Below are positions 44,904 to 56,033 of a DNA stretch of 64,000 nucleotides, piece by piece. The stretch is from Desulfurella acetivorans A63 (GTDB lineage: Bacteria > Campylobacterota_A > Desulfurellia > Desulfurellales > Desulfurellaceae). The stretch spans positions 891,039 through 955,038 of the forward strand of contig CP007051.1 in assembly GCA_000517565.1 (NCBI GenBank), given 5' to 3'. The notes beneath the pieces were generated by a model. That model worked only from the letters and a program-made list of their open reading frames with translations. It did not search any database and was not told the DNA's origin. Made by a program: the position numbers and the translations under genes. Each line of letters begins with the position of its first letter. Within the stretch, counting starts at the first letter, position 1.

Positions 44904-46168
44904 TTTATCACCTCAACTGGATTTATTATTTTTCCTGCTACAGCGCTTGCTGCAACAACAGCTGGATTGGCAAGATAAACAAAAGATTTAGGCGATCCCA
45001 TTCTGCCAACAAAATTTCTATTAGATGTTGACACTGCAACTTCTGAGTCAGCCAAAATACCCATGTGTCCACCAAGACATGGTCCACATGTAGGTGTGGA
45101 TATAACAGCTCCTGCTTCTAAAAAGATATCAAATAAACCTTCTTTCATAGCTTGCTTGTAAATCTCAACAGTTGCAGGTATAATAATTAAGCGCACATAT
45201 TTTGCCACTTTGTTGTTTTTTAAAATTTCAGCCGCAATTCTTAAATCACTTATGCGACCATTTGTACATGAACCAATAAAAGCCTGATCTATTTTTATAT
45301 CTTCTTTAATCTCGCTTATGCCTTTAGTGTTTTCTGGCAAGTGTGGAAAAGCTACTTGTGGTTCAATATTTGAAGCATCAAATTCATATATTTTTACATA
45401 TTGGGCATCTTCGTCGCTTTTGAGTATCTCATAATCTGCAATATTTCTTTCTTTTAAATAATTAATTGTGGTTTCATCAGCTTCAATAATACCGTTTTTT
45501 CCACCTGCTTCTATTGCCATATTGCACATTGTCATCCTATCATCCATAGGTAACTCACTAATTGCGCTACCGCAAAATTCCATAGATTTATAAAGTGCAC
45601 CATCAACACCAATTGTGCCAATTATTTTAAGTATAAAATCTTTACCGCCAACCCACTTATTTCTTTTTCCATTGATAATAAATTTAATGGATTCTGGAAC
45701 TCTAAACCATGATTTACCTGTGGCGAAAGCAAAACCTACATCAGAACTTCCCATACCTGTTGCAAATGCACCAAAAGCTCCATGCGTACAAGTGTGTGAA
45801 TCTGCACCTACTATTAACATACCAGGTTTAATATACCCCTGTTCAGGCAAAAGCGCATGCTCTATTCCCACCTCTCCTGATTCCCAATAATGCTTTATGT
45901 TGTTTTGTTTGACAAAATCTCTCATAATTTTACACTGGTTTGCAGAATTTATATCTTTATTTGGTGTAAAATGATCAGGAATTAGCGCAATTTTATCTTT
46001 GTTTGCTATTACACCTCCCAAATCATTAACAAATTTTATAACAATAGGTGCTGTAACATCATTTGCAAAAGCTAAATCTACATCAGCCAATATAATCTCT
46101 CCTGGCTTTACAAAATCTTTTTTTGCGTGTTTTGCAAGAATTTTTTGACTAATTGTCATTTTTTCCAT
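44900..46168 (-). CDS. leuC: 3-isopropylmalate dehydratase large subunit
   Basis: A 422-aa [4Fe-4S] aconitase-family subunit that isomerises isopropylmalate. Cluster cysteines lie in [12 protein letters not shown] and in [37 protein letters not shown] is the family signature. The short type is shared by LeuC and homoaconitases, but leuD and leuB downstream settle the role. The ATG at 46168 has an AGGAGGGG site inside the end of cysE. leuA is not in the window. Confidence 0.95.
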   Translation of the reverse strand: MEKMTISQKILAKHAKKDFVKPGEIILADVDLAFANDVTAPIVIKFVNDLGGVIANKDKIALIPDHFTPNKDINSANQCKIMRDFVKQNNIKHYWESGEVGIEHALLPEQGYIKPGMLIVGADSHTCTHGAFGAFATGMGSSDVGFAFATGKSWFRVPESIKFIINGKRNKWVGGKDFILKIIGTIGVDGALYKSMEFCGSAISELPMDDRMTMCNMAIEAGGKNGIIEADETTINYLKERNIADYEILKSDEDAQYVKIYEFDASNIEPQVAFPHLPENTKGISEIKEDIKIDQAFIGSCTNGRISDLRIAAEILKNNKVAKYVRLIIIPATVEIYKQAMKEGLFDIFLEAGAVISTPTCGPCLGGHMGILADSEVAVSTSNRNFVGRMGSPKSFVYLANPAVVAASAVAGKIINPVEVIK

Positions 46169-46973
46169 TAACCCCTCCTATACCTATATCAAAACTTTTA
46201 ATGTAGTTTTCTATGCTCTTTAATTCTTTTATATTTTTTTCTTCTTCAATTTTTATAACTTCTTTATCGCCTTTTGATAAAGCTTGTATTTCTTTTTCTA
46301 ATTCTTCTATTCTATGCAATAAGTATCTAAATAATTTACCTTCAACATCAGGTAATTTTGTATGATCAAAATCTTTCCTTTCTTCTGCAGGTTCTTTCTT
46401 AATAATTTTACCAGGTACGCCAACAACTGTTGAATTATCTGGCACTTCTCTTACCACCACGCTATTTGAGCCAATCTTAGAATTATCTCCAATCTTAAAT
46501 GCACCCAAAATTTTAGCACCACTTCCTACAACAATATTATTTCCAAGCGTTGGATGCCTTTTTACTTTTTCCAGGCTCGTACCGCCAAGCGTTACACCCT
46601 GATACAGCGTAACATTGTCTCCAATTTCTGCAGTTTCACCAATTACTACACCCATACCATGATCAATAAAAAAATTTTTTCCAATTTTAGCAGCAGGATG
46701 AATCTCAATACCTGTTAAAAATCTACTTACATGCGATGTAAATCGAGCAATTAACTTTAAATTTTTATTCCATAAATAATGCGAGAATCTATGCATCCAC
46801 AAAGCATGAAGACCAGGATAACACAATACTACTTCTGGTATGCTTCGCGCTGCTGGATCTTTTTCAAAAATATTATTTATATCTTGTTTTGCTTGTTCAA
46901 TAATTTTTGTTTTTTTTCCAAAATAAATACCCACAGCAACAATAGGTAAAGTTAGCAAAAACTTTTTTCTCAT
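46149..46973 (-). CDS. cysE: Serine O-acetyltransferase
   Basis: A 274-aa hexapeptide-repeat acetyltransferase that makes O-acetylserine for cysteine synthesis. The N-terminus has one hydrophobic stretch (residues about 4-17), unusual for CysE and possibly a membrane anchor. Catalytic landmarks are [24 protein letters not shown], then [30 protein letters not shown], and ATG 46973 overlaps the ybeY stop (ATGA). A C-terminal extension of about 75 charged residues follows the beta helix. Its place before leuCDB groups amino acid synthesis within a housekeeping operon. Confidence 0.9.
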   Translation of the reverse strand: MRKKFLLTLPIVAVGIYFGKKTKIIEQAKQDINNIFEKDPAARSIPEVVLCYPGLHALWMHRFSHYLWNKNLKLIARFTSHVSRFLTGIEIHPAAKIGKNFFIDHGMGVVIGETAEIGDNVTLYQGVTLGGTSLEKVKRHPTLGNNIVVGSGAKILGAFKIGDNSKIGSNSVVVREVPDNSTVVGVPGKIIKKEPAEERKDFDHTKLPDVEGKLFRYLLHRIEELEKEIQALSKGDKEVIKIEEEKNIKELKSIENYIKSFDIGIGGVNGKNDN

Positions 46974-47380
46974 AATTGATTCCACTCCTGCAAAATTTGT
47001 TTTTGTAAATCAATCATTGCTTCATAATCTTTTATATTATCGTGTGAATAACCCAATAGATGCAAAAAACCATGCGCAATTAAAAATAATAAAAAATCTC
47101 TTTCATTCATTTTAGCTTTTTGAGCTTCTTTTTTTGCTACTTCACAACATATAGCAATATCGCCAAGTATAGTATCATTATAACCATAAAAAGACAATAC
47201 ATCTGTAGCAGTATTTTTTTTTCTGTATTGTTTATTTAATTCTTTTATTTTATCAACATCACAAAACAAAATGTTAATTTCTTTTTTTTGTGAAATATTG
47301 AATTTTTTATACAAAAAATCAAGGAATTTTTTAAAATATAATTTGTTATTTACGCCACACTCATCAATTATTGTTTTCAT
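46970..47380 (-). CDS. ybeY: Endoribonuclease YbeY
   Basis: A 136-aa zinc-dependent RNase for 16S rRNA 3'-end maturation and ribosome quality control. The metal motif is [13 protein letters not shown] (HGxLHLxGYxH), preceded by the typical [11 protein letters not shown] and GDIAIC segments. It starts 4 bp inside the end of pgpH. The common phoH-ybeY-pgpH neighbourhood is conserved here with pgpH between them. Confidence 0.94.
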   Translation of the reverse strand: MKTIIDECGVNNKLYFKKFLDFLYKKFNISQKKEINILFCDVDKIKELNKQYRKKNTATDVLSFYGYNDTILGDIAICCEVAKKEAQKAKMNERDFLLFLIAHGFLHLLGYSHDNIKDYEAMIDLQKQILQEWNQL

Positions 47381-49560
47381 TTATATTTTATCCTGTGATG
47401 GAAAATACCTATAAGTACATTAACAAAACTATCAACAATTAGATTTAATTCTCTTAAAGATAAATCAGATTCATCCAATTGTCCATCTAAAAAAATCTCG
47501 TTTGTTAAATTTTTAACGTAATTTTTTAAATGCGTAACAGTAGGTTCGTTTAAGTTTTTTGTAGCTGCCTCAACTTTGTCTGCAAGCATAACAATACCAG
47601 ATTCTTTGGATTGAGGTTTTGGGCCAGGATAGCGGAAATCTTCTTCGTTAGGGTTTAAACCCATTTCTTTTGCTTTGTCATAAAAGTACTTAACAATCAT
47701 TGTTCCATGATGCTGTTCTATAATGTCAATAATTTGAGAACCAAGCCTGTATTTTTTTCCAATTTCAACACCATCCTTTACATGGTTTTTAATAATTAAG
47801 CTGCTTACATATGGCATAAGTCTATCGTGGGGATTTTCTATATCAAATTGATTTTCAATAAAATATGTAGGTTTTCTTACTTTTCCAATGTCATGATAAT
47901 ATGATCCTACTTTTGCAAGCAACGAGTTTGCACCAATTGCCTGACAGGCTGCTTCAGAAAGGCTTGATACAACTATACTGTGGTGATAAGTTCCAGGGGC
48001 TTTTATTGCTAATTCTTTGAGTAATGGATGATTTAGGTTTCCAAGTTCGACAAGCTTTACATTCGTTGCTATATCAAATAACCATTCAAAAATTGGAAGT
48101 ATACCGCTGATAATTATAGCTGTTAAAATACCATTTAGCGCACCCAATCCAATGCTAATTAATGTTACAGTATTAAATAAATTATTACTCTGTAACATAT
48201 AAAATATGAGTATAAGCACAACATTAATCAGAGATATTATAAAACCTACTTTAACAATACCGCCTCTATTTCTATTTCCAACAAGGTATACACTTGCAAC
48301 TGCACTATCCAAAAATGAATAAATAAAGACCATAAACCTCAAACTATTATCTACAGTAATAGAAGCTAAAATAACTGTAATTAACGAAATAGAAATTGAA
48401 TATTTAAAACCTACAAGCAAAACACCTAGAATTGAAGCTACAGCAAAAGGTACTAGATAAAGTAAAACACTTTTTGGAAAGTCAGGCGAGTAATAACCCA
48501 CAATTACTGACAAGAAGTAAAATACCTTTATTAAAATTATTTGTAAAAGTACAATAGTGCCAGTTATTACAATTAATTTCTTGTATGGAATTTTTTCTGT
48601 AGGCCTGAGTTTTTTATAAACAAATGCTGAAGTTACAAAAAAAACGGCCAATATTAAAATAATTCCAATTAAATCTAAAAACCTGTTTTTAACCTCAAAT
48701 AAAGAATTTAATGCTTTTAACTTTACATAAGCGTTCTTATCTATTATGTCACCTTCTCTAACAACTACTTCGCCTTTGGATAACTTTAGATAAACGGGAG
48801 CTATTTTTTCTCTTGCTTGTTTTTTAAGTTCTTGAGTTTTTTCTGAATTATAGAAAGCATTTGGCTTAACTAAAGAAAAAACAAAATCTATAATCAGTTT
48901 TCTTAATTCTGAGTTTGGCACTGACCAGTGCAATTTATCATACGATAGAGCTTTAGCCGTATTCAAATCAATAAATTTCTCTGTATTAGTCTCTAATCTG
49001 CTGGTTCTTAACTCTGTGTTGTATATCAAAATCTGATTTTTTACATACTGGTAATCCGATGGTCCAGATAAAACATAATATCTGTTAATATCTTTTAATA
49101 TTGTGTTTGTAAACCTTAGTATTATACTTTTATTTTTTAAAATTTTATTAAAAGTATCCAGGTCTAAATTTATATCTAAATCCTGGTTGAATTTTTTTAA
49201 AGCAAGCGTTTTATCTTTTATATTAGCTATATCATTAAATGCAGTGTATATTTTATTATATAAATTATCGTACAACTCAGGATTATAGTAAAAAACATTA
49301 GGCACAGCTTCTTCTGCTTGTTTGATTTTTGCATGTGTAGCATAGGGATCTTCAACTAACATAGATACATTTGAACGAATGGTTTTTGGCGCAACATCTC
49401 CAATTTTTAGCGAACTGATACCGAGTTTACTTTTTGGAACTATTAAAAAAACAATTAAAATAAAAAACACTATGGCTAGTAAAAATTCATTTGTAATTAA
49501 ATGTTGATATTTGTCAAAAAGTGTTTTCGCTTTCTTGATTATTTTTATCTCTTTTTTCAT
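47377..49560 (-). CDS. pgpH: PgpH-type 7TM-HD cyclic-di-AMP phosphodiesterase-like protein
   Basis: A protein of about 727 aa with an N-terminal membrane helix and extracytoplasmic 7TMR-HDED domain (to about residue 290). Seven membrane helices (about 295-500) and a cytoplasmic HD domain with APGTYHHSIVVSSL and GSYYHDIGKVRKP follow. This is the architecture of PgpH, which hydrolyses c-di-AMP. Whether this organism makes c-di-AMP cannot be seen here. ATG 49560 is chosen over an in-frame TTG at 49569; both lie inside the end of phoH. Confidence 0.88.
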   Translation of the reverse strand: MKKEIKIIKKAKTLFDKYQHLITNEFLLAIVFFILIVFLIVPKSKLGISSLKIGDVAPKTIRSNVSMLVEDPYATHAKIKQAEEAVPNVFYYNPELYDNLYNKIYTAFNDIANIKDKTLALKKFNQDLDINLDLDTFNKILKNKSIILRFTNTILKDINRYYVLSGPSDYQYVKNQILIYNTELRTSRLETNTEKFIDLNTAKALSYDKLHWSVPNSELRKLIIDFVFSLVKPNAFYNSEKTQELKKQAREKIAPVYLKLSKGEVVVREGDIIDKNAYVKLKALNSLFEVKNRFLDLIGIILILAVFFVTSAFVYKKLRPTEKIPYKKLIVITGTIVLLQIILIKVFYFLSVIVGYYSPDFPKSVLLYLVPFAVASILGVLLVGFKYSISISLITVILASITVDNSLRFMVFIYSFLDSAVASVYLVGNRNRGGIVKVGFIISLINVVLILIFYMLQSNNLFNTVTLISIGLGALNGILTAIIISGILPIFEWLFDIATNVKLVELGNLNHPLLKELAIKAPGTYHHSIVVSSLSEAACQAIGANSLLAKVGSYYHDIGKVRKPTYFIENQFDIENPHDRLMPYVSSLIIKNHVKDGVEIGKKYRLGSQIIDIIEQHHGTMIVKYFYDKAKEMGLNPNEEDFRYPGPKPQSKESGIVMLADKVEAATKNLNEPTVTHLKNYVKNLTNEIFLDGQLDESDLSLRELNLIVDSFVNVLIGIFHHRIKYK

Positions 49561-50491
49561 ATGCTTCAACTATTTTCGATACTATTGGGTTTCTCAATAC
49601 ATCTTCCCTTTTAAAATCAACAAAGCCAATTGATTCTAAATTTAGTTTTCTAAGCAAACTCACTGCATCAGCCAGACCACTTTTTACATTGTGCGGCAAA
49701 TCAATTTGTGTAATATCACCCGTTATTACAACTTTCGAATCAAAGCCCGTTCTTGTCAAAAACATTTTCATCTGACTTACAGTTGTATTTTGAGCTTCAT
49801 CTAAAATTATAAAAGCATTGTTAAGCGTTCTACCTCTCATGTAGGCAAGTGGTTCTATTTCAATTTTGCCTTGTTCAATTAACTTTAGCGCAAGTTCAGT
49901 TTCAATACAGTCATAAATGGCATCATATAATGGTTTCATATAAGGATTAATCTTTTCATATAAAGTTCCAGGTAAAAATCCAAGCTTTTCACCAGCTTCT
50001 ACTGCTGGTCTTGTTAGTATTATTCTTTTAACTTTTTTTTCAAGTAGAGCATTAATAGCAGCAAAAACAGCCAGGTACGTTTTTCCTGTGCCAGCAGGGC
50101 CAATCCCAAATGTAATTGTATTTTTTTCAATAAGTTCTAAGTATTTTGCTTGATTAACATTTTTTGGCAATATCGCTTTTATTTTTGCATGAGTTTTTGG
50201 AGGATTAAAAACAGCTTTTGCATTTAGTGTATTGTTATTGTCAAGCTCTGAAATTAAGCTATCTATGGCATTTTCCCCTACAAGAATACCCTTATCCACC
50301 ATATCATTGATATTTTTTAAATAATTGTAAGCAAGCTGTATATTTTTATCGCTACCTTTTATCAGAACCTCACCTCCCCTAAAAACAATAAAAACATTAA
50401 GTTTTTTTTCAACTTTTTTTAATGTATCTTTACGGTTATATAAAACATTACCTAAATATGCTGGATCACTTAATACAAGTCGTTTTTCCAT
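49514..50491 (-). CDS. phoH: PhoH family ATPase
   Basis: A 325-aa protein with Walker A GPAGTGKTYLAVFAAI, Walker B AFIILDEAQNTT and GDITQIDLP. A KH-like N-terminal region (residues about 25-65) precedes the ATPase, marking the PhoH-like protein linked to RNA/ribosome maturation with YbeY. Start ATG 50491 has a GGGAG ribosome site formed by the end of guaA, 1 bp upstream. Confidence 0.93.
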   Translation of the reverse strand: MEKRLVLSDPAYLGNVLYNRKDTLKKVEKKLNVFIVFRGGEVLIKGSDKNIQLAYNYLKNINDMVDKGILVGENAIDSLISELDNNNTLNAKAVFNPPKTHAKIKAILPKNVNQAKYLELIEKNTITFGIGPAGTGKTYLAVFAAINALLEKKVKRIILTRPAVEAGEKLGFLPGTLYEKINPYMKPLYDAIYDCIETELALKLIEQGKIEIEPLAYMRGRTLNNAFIILDEAQNTTVSQMKMFLTRTGFDSKVVITGDITQIDLPHNVKSGLADAVSLLRKLNLESIGFVDFKREDVLRNPIVSKIVEAYEKRDKNNQESENTF

Positions 50492-50492
50492 A

Positions 50493-52007
50493 TTACTCCC
50501 ATTCAATAGTTGCTGGTGGTTTATTGGATATATCCAATACCACCCTATTTACATGTGACACTTCATTTATTATTCGTGTTGAAATACCATTTAAAACATC
50601 ATATGGCAAATACGTCCAATTGGCTGTCATTCCATCTAAACTCTCCACTACTCTCACTACTATTGTATAATCATAAGTTCTTTTGTCACCCATAACACCT
50701 ACACTTTTTAAATCAAGCAAAACTCCGAATGCTTGCCAAACTTTATCGTAAAATCCGCTTTTTTTTATTTCTTCTACTATTATATCATCTGCCTGTCTTA
50801 AGATTCCAAGCTTTTGCTTTGTTACCTCACCTATTATCCTTATTGCCAGACCAGGACCAGGAAAAGGATGTCTATTAATAAAAGAATCATCAAGATTAAG
50901 CTGTTTTGCAAGTTGCCTTACCTCATCTTTAAATAAAAACCTAAAAGGTTCAATAAGTTTGAATTTTAAATCTTTTGGTAGTCCTCCCACATTGTGGTGA
51001 CTTTTTATTACATCAGATGGACCTTTAACAGATACGCTTTCGATAACATCAGGATATAATGTACCCTGAGCTAAATACTCAATGTCACCTAATTTTAACA
51101 CAAAATCTCTAAATACGTCAATAAAAGTATGACCTATAATCTTACGTTTTTGTTCTGGATCTTTTACATTTTTTAGTCTTGTTAAAAACAATTCACTTGC
51201 ATCAATATAGTTTATTTTAATTCCTAATTTTTCAAAAGCCTTTTGTACGCTTACCTCTTCGTTTTGGCGCAAAAGCCCATTATTTATGAAAACAGGTATA
51301 ACATTATCACCTATTGCTTTATTTAGTAATACTACCAAAACAGAAGAATCCACTCCACCTGATATTGCACATAAAACTTTATTGTCTTTTACTTCTTGTT
51401 TTATATCGTATATAGCCTTTTCTAAAAAATCACTCATATTCCAATCTTTTTTTATACCGCATATACGAGAAACAAAATTTTCAAGAATAATATTGCCATT
51501 TTGAGTATGGGAAACTTCTGGGTGAAATTGGATTGCCCATATTTTTTTGTCCAAATTTCTAATAGCAGCATATGGTGAATTTTGCGTATGCGAAATTGTT
51601 TCAAAACCTTCTGGCAATTTATCAATTCTATCTGCATGCGACATCCATACTATATTTTCATTTTTTATATTAAAAAATAAATCATCCTGTTTATCAATAT
51701 AGATTTTTGCATAACCGTATTCTCTTTTTTGAGCCCATGCAACTTTTCCTTCAAACTTTTCTGCTACAAGTTGCATACCGTAACATATTCCAAGTATTGG
51801 TACATTTAATTCATAAATAGAATTATCTGGTTTTGGTGCATTTTTTTCGTAAACACTAAAAGGAGAACCTGACAAAATTACACCTTTTACGTTGCTGCCT
51901 GGTTTTGCATTGTATGGCAAAATCTCGGCGTAATATCCCATTTGCCTTATGCGACGCGCAATTAATTGAGTATATTGAGATCCAAAATCCAAAATTACTA
52001 AACTCAA
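50493..52007 (-). CDS. guaA: GMP synthase (glutamine-hydrolysing)
   Basis: A 504-aa enzyme converting XMP to GMP. The class I glutaminase domain has the Cys nucleophile in [16 protein letters not shown] and the His-Glu pair in FHPEVSHT. The ATP-pyrophosphatase domain has the PP-loop [14 protein letters not shown]. The dimerisation domain ends in the typical [17 protein letters not shown]. The start is a TTG at 52007 after GGAGGAGAAAA, overlapping the pmbA stop as TTGA. Frames extending to 52040 would lose this fit. Confidence 0.95.
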   Translation of the reverse strand: MSLVILDFGSQYTQLIARRIRQMGYYAEILPYNAKPGSNVKGVILSGSPFSVYEKNAPKPDNSIYELNVPILGICYGMQLVAEKFEGKVAWAQKREYGYAKIYIDKQDDLFFNIKNENIVWMSHADRIDKLPEGFETISHTQNSPYAAIRNLDKKIWAIQFHPEVSHTQNGNIILENFVSRICGIKKDWNMSDFLEKAIYDIKQEVKDNKVLCAISGGVDSSVLVVLLNKAIGDNVIPVFINNGLLRQNEEVSVQKAFEKLGIKINYIDASELFLTRLKNVKDPEQKRKIIGHTFIDVFRDFVLKLGDIEYLAQGTLYPDVIESVSVKGPSDVIKSHHNVGGLPKDLKFKLIEPFRFLFKDEVRQLAKQLNLDDSFINRHPFPGPGLAIRIIGEVTKQKLGILRQADDIIVEEIKKSGFYDKVWQAFGVLLDLKSVGVMGDKRTYDYTIVVRVVESLDGMTANWTYLPYDVLNGISTRIINEVSHVNRVVLDISNKPPATIEWE

Positions 52008-53305
52008 TTTTCTCCTCCGATAACACAATCTGCAACCCAAACACTTGGGCTACCCACAGAACCAGTAAAATATAGGTCATTAGCTACTGCCATTGTTTTA
52101 TTTAAAATATTATAAAAATTATCAGAAAATGTTGAAGCTTTTATATAATGAGTCTTTTGTCCAGATTCAATCAAAAACCCGTTTACACCAAGCGAAAAAT
52201 CGCCACTTACTGGATTTGCCATATGCATTCCCATTATTTCTGTTATGTAAAAGCCGTCAATACTATCAAATAAATCTTGTAAGCTTTTATCAGTTGGTTT
52301 TAAATAAAAATTAGCAGGGCCAACCTTAATTGGGTTTACAAAACCATAACGTCTTGCATTTGCCGTATTTTGACTTTTTAATTTATTACTGGTGTAAGTG
52401 TTATGTAAGAATGTTTTTAATTCTCCATTTTCAACTACTATTGTAGGTGTTTTTTTAATTCCTTCTTCATCAACAAAAAACTTTATACCACCTTTTGCAA
52501 AAATATCGTCTATTATGCTTATTGAACTCGAAAATGCCCTTTTGCCTAATTCTAACTTTGTAGTTTTGTCAATAACGCTTTGCGCGCTAAAAATATTAAA
52601 AAAGTACCTAAGCATGTAAGACATTACTTCATTGGATAGTATAACGCTTAACTTTTTTGTAGAAAAACTTGATGGTGATAATTTTTCTATTGCTCTGATA
52701 GACGCAGTTTTGGCAATATTTTCAAAATCAATTTCATCTAAACTAAAACCTTTTTGATCATACCAGCCTATTTCTTCTATCTTGTCTTTGGCAAGAACAC
52801 TTACCTGAGCATCTACTGTGTTGTAAGCCTGATGAGATTTAAGACCATATGAATTCATTAACCAGATATGTTTTTCAATTGTATTTATAGAAGAAGATTT
52901 AACATTTTGTATGCGCTTATCTGCATTTTTAGCAATTGAACTCATCTCGTATACTGCATCTTTGATTTTTGTTTCATCAAATAAGTTTATCTCACTAAAA
53001 CTTAACTCTTCATTTAATTGTGGTAAAATTTGCACATCAATTTTTTTCGAAAAACCTATAGATGATGCATTATCTATCAAACGTTCAATGCTTTTTCCAT
53101 CATTTACAGTAGAATTTACAAAAAATACAAATTTGCCTTTTACTAGTCGCAAAGCAACGCCTATTGTTTCCGTTAAACCCTTCGAAAAATCAGTTTCATT
53201 TTTTAAATCAAACGATTTTTCTAGGATTTTTTCAATGTATATTTCACATTGGCTAAAACCTTTACTTTTTGAATAATCTAGTAATCTTTCAGCAAGTTCA
53301 AACAC
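52004..53305 (-). CDS. pmbA: TldD/PmbA family metalloprotease subunit
   Basis: A 433-aa protein of the TldD/PmbA (TldE) family. These proteases form heterodimers that degrade unfolded peptides and process microcins. The N-terminal domain ([22 protein letters not shown]) and the C-terminal half with GINGFLIE-like [12 protein letters not shown] match PmbA, the partner lacking the zinc HExxxH motif. No TldD is present here. The start is GTG at 53305 after GGGGG. It precedes guaA with a 4-bp overlap. Confidence 0.88.
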   Translation of the reverse strand: MFELAERLLDYSKSKGFSQCEIYIEKILEKSFDLKNETDFSKGLTETIGVALRLVKGKFVFFVNSTVNDGKSIERLIDNASSIGFSKKIDVQILPQLNEELSFSEINLFDETKIKDAVYEMSSIAKNADKRIQNVKSSSINTIEKHIWLMNSYGLKSHQAYNTVDAQVSVLAKDKIEEIGWYDQKGFSLDEIDFENIAKTASIRAIEKLSPSSFSTKKLSVILSNEVMSYMLRYFFNIFSAQSVIDKTTKLELGKRAFSSSISIIDDIFAKGGIKFFVDEEGIKKTPTIVVENGELKTFLHNTYTSNKLKSQNTANARRYGFVNPIKVGPANFYLKPTDKSLQDLFDSIDGFYITEIMGMHMANPVSGDFSLGVNGFLIESGQKTHYIKASTFSDNFYNILNKTMAVANDLYFTGSVGSPSVWVADCVIGGEN

Positions 53306-53320
53306 TCAACCCCCTTTTTT

Positions 53321-54334
53321 CTAAGTAATTGCCCATGATTTTGGTATAAAAATTTTATAGTACAAATCCATTGCATACCTATCTGTCATACCAGATATAT
53401 AATCAGCAACAGATTCTTCCTTTGTAGATCCATACTGTGGTATTAAATCTATATGTTCCATAAAATATTCAAACAAATCACTGATTACTTTAGAACTTTT
53501 TGATATTTCACTTTGTATTACATCTGACATATATACATTTTCAAATAAAAAATCTCTTAATTCACTTAAACATTCAAGTATATCATTTTCCATTAAAATT
53601 TGCTGATAATTAGACTCTTTTGTCTGTTTTATAACACTATTTACCATTGTAGTTATTCTTTTTGAGTGTGTATCACCAAGAACACTTGAAAGTCTCTGTG
53701 GTATCTTATCTATAATTTTTGCACGCTGCGCATCATCAATATCGTGATTTACATAAGCAATAATATCTGCTATGCGTACAATTTGTCCTTCGAGGGTAAC
53801 AGCAGAATTTTTTTTATCAAGCAAAATATCGCCCCTGCCTTTTGAGTGTTTTACTATACCGTCTCTAACTTCGTATGTTAGGTTTAAACCTTTACCATCT
53901 TTTTCCAATACATCTACTACTCTTAAACTTTGAAACCAATGTTTAAATTTGCCATGCGTTTTTTTATTTAAAACGGTTTCACCTGCATGACCAAAAGGCG
54001 TATGACCCAAATCATGAGCTAAGCTTATTGCTTCTGTAAGTGTTTCGTTAAGCTCTAAAGCAACAGCAATAGTCCTTGCTATCTGAGATACTTCAAGTGT
54101 ATGTGTCATGCGTGTTCTATAATGATCTCCAAGTGGAGAAAAAAATACCTGGGTCTTATGTTTTAATCTGCGAAACGATTTTGAGTGAATTATTCTATCC
54201 CTATCTCTCATATAATCAGTTCTGACATCGTCTTTTTCTTCTGGTTTTAGTCTGCCTTTTGTTTGGCTTGATTTTGCAGCAAATTCACACAAATAGAGTT
54301 CTTCGTTTTTTTCTATACGCTCCCTTATATTCAA
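53321..54334 (-). CDS. dgt: dGTP triphosphohydrolase-like protein
   Basis: A 337-aa HD-domain enzyme. [38 protein letters not shown] supplies the first His, and [18 protein letters not shown] the HD pair. Family members hydrolyse dGTP or other dNTPs to nucleoside and triphosphate. The start is TTG at 54334 with GGAGG 5 nt upstream, overlapping the DUF151 stop (TTGA). Confidence 0.92.
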   Translation of the reverse strand: MNIRERIEKNEELYLCEFAAKSSQTKGRLKPEEKDDVRTDYMRDRDRIIHSKSFRRLKHKTQVFFSPLGDHYRTRMTHTLEVSQIARTIAVALELNETLTEAISLAHDLGHTPFGHAGETVLNKKTHGKFKHWFQSLRVVDVLEKDGKGLNLTYEVRDGIVKHSKGRGDILLDKKNSAVTLEGQIVRIADIIAYVNHDIDDAQRAKIIDKIPQRLSSVLGDTHSKRITTMVNSVIKQTKESNYQQILMENDILECLSELRDFLFENVYMSDVIQSEISKSSKVISDLFEYFMEHIDLIPQYGSTKEESVADYISGMTDRYAMDLYYKIFIPKSWAIT

Positions 54335-54762
54335 TCAACCTCCAAAAAGCGTTTAACAAAATCAAGCCAACAATACTCGTTGTGATCCACAAAACATGTA
54401 TCTTTTTTTATATAAAATTGAGCTTTTGACATAAGTCCTACAACAAATGCATCTTGTGCACATATTGTCGTTTTAATGTCTTGTAAATCCTGTGTCTCTA
54501 AAATTAAATAAGCGCTTAGATTTTCTATATCTTCTATAACCACTGAGTTAACTTTTATACCAAGCGCATTCACAAAACCCAAAAAAACCTCATATATGGT
54601 CTTTTTTGGTACATAAGTTTGATAAACTAATAAATTTACAAGTCTTGCGCGCTCTTGTGATAAAGAAAAAGCATAAAAATCACCTTTTTCATCTTCAAAT
54701 ATAATTTGTGCTTGCTTTTGATCATCACTCATTATTAAATCAGTAAATTCTAATTTATACAT
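54331..54762 (-). CDS. DUF151 (bifunctional nuclease-like) protein
   Basis: A 143-aa acidic protein recognised as DUF151: an opening [10 protein letters not shown] strand, [20 protein letters not shown], then a helix-strand region around [21 protein letters not shown] and a [18 protein letters not shown] end. Plant homologues have been called bifunctional nucleases; the bacterial function is unknown. It starts 13 bp inside miaB and overlaps dgt by 4 bp. Confidence 0.7.
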   Translation of the reverse strand: MYKLEFTDLIMSDDQKQAQIIFEDEKGDFYAFSLSQERARLVNLLVYQTYVPKKTIYEVFLGFVNALGIKVNSVVIEDIENLSAYLILETQDLQDIKTTICAQDAFVVGLMSKAQFYIKKDTCFVDHNEYCWLDFVKRFLEVD

Positions 54763-56033
54763 ATCTCACCATTAAAACTATGCTTATTAATTTTAGTTAT
54801 TTTTACATTAACAATGTCACCTTCTTTTAAATTAAAATAAGTATTGTCTATATTTACTATTTTATTTGTTCTTGTTCTTGCTTGCATTTGATTTGAAATC
54901 TTTGCTTTGGATTCAATTAATACTTCATGCTCGCTGTTGAGATAGCTTTTATTTATTTGTTCGCTTATTTTTGATTGTAAATTCTGTATAATATTCAATC
55001 GTTTGGCTTTCTCTTCATCGCTAACCTGATTTGGCATCAAAGAAGCTTTTGCAAATGGCCTATTAGAATACTTAAAAGAATAAATTTCATCAAATTTTAT
55101 TTCTTCTAAAGCTTTAATTGTTTGTTTAAAATCATCCTCTGTTTCCATTGGAAAACCAACTATGATATCACTTGTAATAGAACCTTTTGGGTTATATTTT
55201 CTAAAATATTCTACCTTTTTTGCAAACTCTTTAAAGGTATATTTTCTTCTCATTAATCTTAGCACTCTATCTGAGCCAGATTGAAGTGGCAAGTGTAGGT
55301 GCTCGCAAACTTTATCCAGCTGAGACATTGCTATTGCCAAATCTTCACTAAAATCCTTTGGATGAGATGTTACAAATCTTATTCTTTTTAATTTGTCAAT
55401 TTTGTTTATCATTTCCAATAACCTAATAAAATTTACTCCATCAAAATTATATGAATTAACATTCTGACCTAATAATATAACTTCTTTTGCGCCATTTTCA
55501 ACTACATTATTTATTTCTTGTAAAATATTTTTGTATGATCTTGATATTTCCCTTAAACGTGTGTATGGTACCACGCAATATGTACAAAAATTATTGCAAC
55601 CATAAATTATATCAATATATGCTGTTGGTTTTTTTAAATGTCCAAATATATAATCTGGATTTATAATTTGATTAGATACAAAAATAGCTTTAAAATCTCT
55701 TAAATCTTTATTAAAAAAGTTTTTAAAATCGTAAATTGATGTTGTACCTAAAACAACGTCTGATATTTTAGAAAGTTTTTCTGGATAAATTTGCGCAACA
55801 CAACCCATAGCAACTACTTTTGCTTTTTTGTTTATATTTTTAATTCTTCCAATCTCGCTAAAAATTTTTTTTTCTGATTTTTCTCGAACAGCACAAGAAT
55901 TTACAATAATAACGTCGGCTTCTTTTAGATTTGATTTTTCAAAACCGCTTTCCTGCAATATCGATTCAATTTTTTCTGAATCTCGTTCATTCATTTGACA
56001 ACCAAACGTTTTAATATAGTACTTCATCATCAT
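54750..56033 (-). CDS. miaB: tRNA-2-methylthio-N6-dimethylallyladenosine synthase
   Basis: A 427-aa radical-SAM methylthiotransferase. The N-terminal UPF0004 domain has three cluster cysteines (KTFGCQMNERDSE, VNSCAVREKSE and AMGCVAQ). The radical-SAM motif GCNNFCTYCVVPYTR lies near residue 145, and a TRAM domain ends the protein (ISNQMQARTRTNKIV onward). The three N-terminal cysteines and the GQNVNSYN segment favour MiaB over RimO/MtaB. It overlaps mltG by 4 bp. Confidence 0.94.
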   Translation of the reverse strand: MMMKYYIKTFGCQMNERDSEKIESILQESGFEKSNLKEADVIIVNSCAVREKSEKKIFSEIGRIKNINKKAKVVAMGCVAQIYPEKLSKISDVVLGTTSIYDFKNFFNKDLRDFKAIFVSNQIINPDYIFGHLKKPTAYIDIIYGCNNFCTYCVVPYTRLREISRSYKNILQEINNVVENGAKEVILLGQNVNSYNFDGVNFIRLLEMINKIDKLKRIRFVTSHPKDFSEDLAIAMSQLDKVCEHLHLPLQSGSDRVLRLMRRKYTFKEFAKKVEYFRKYNPKGSITSDIIVGFPMETEDDFKQTIKALEEIKFDEIYSFKYSNRPFAKASLMPNQVSDEEKAKRLNIIQNLQSKISEQINKSYLNSEHEVLIESKAKISNQMQARTRTNKIVNIDNTYFNLKEGDIVNVKITKINKHSFNGEICIN

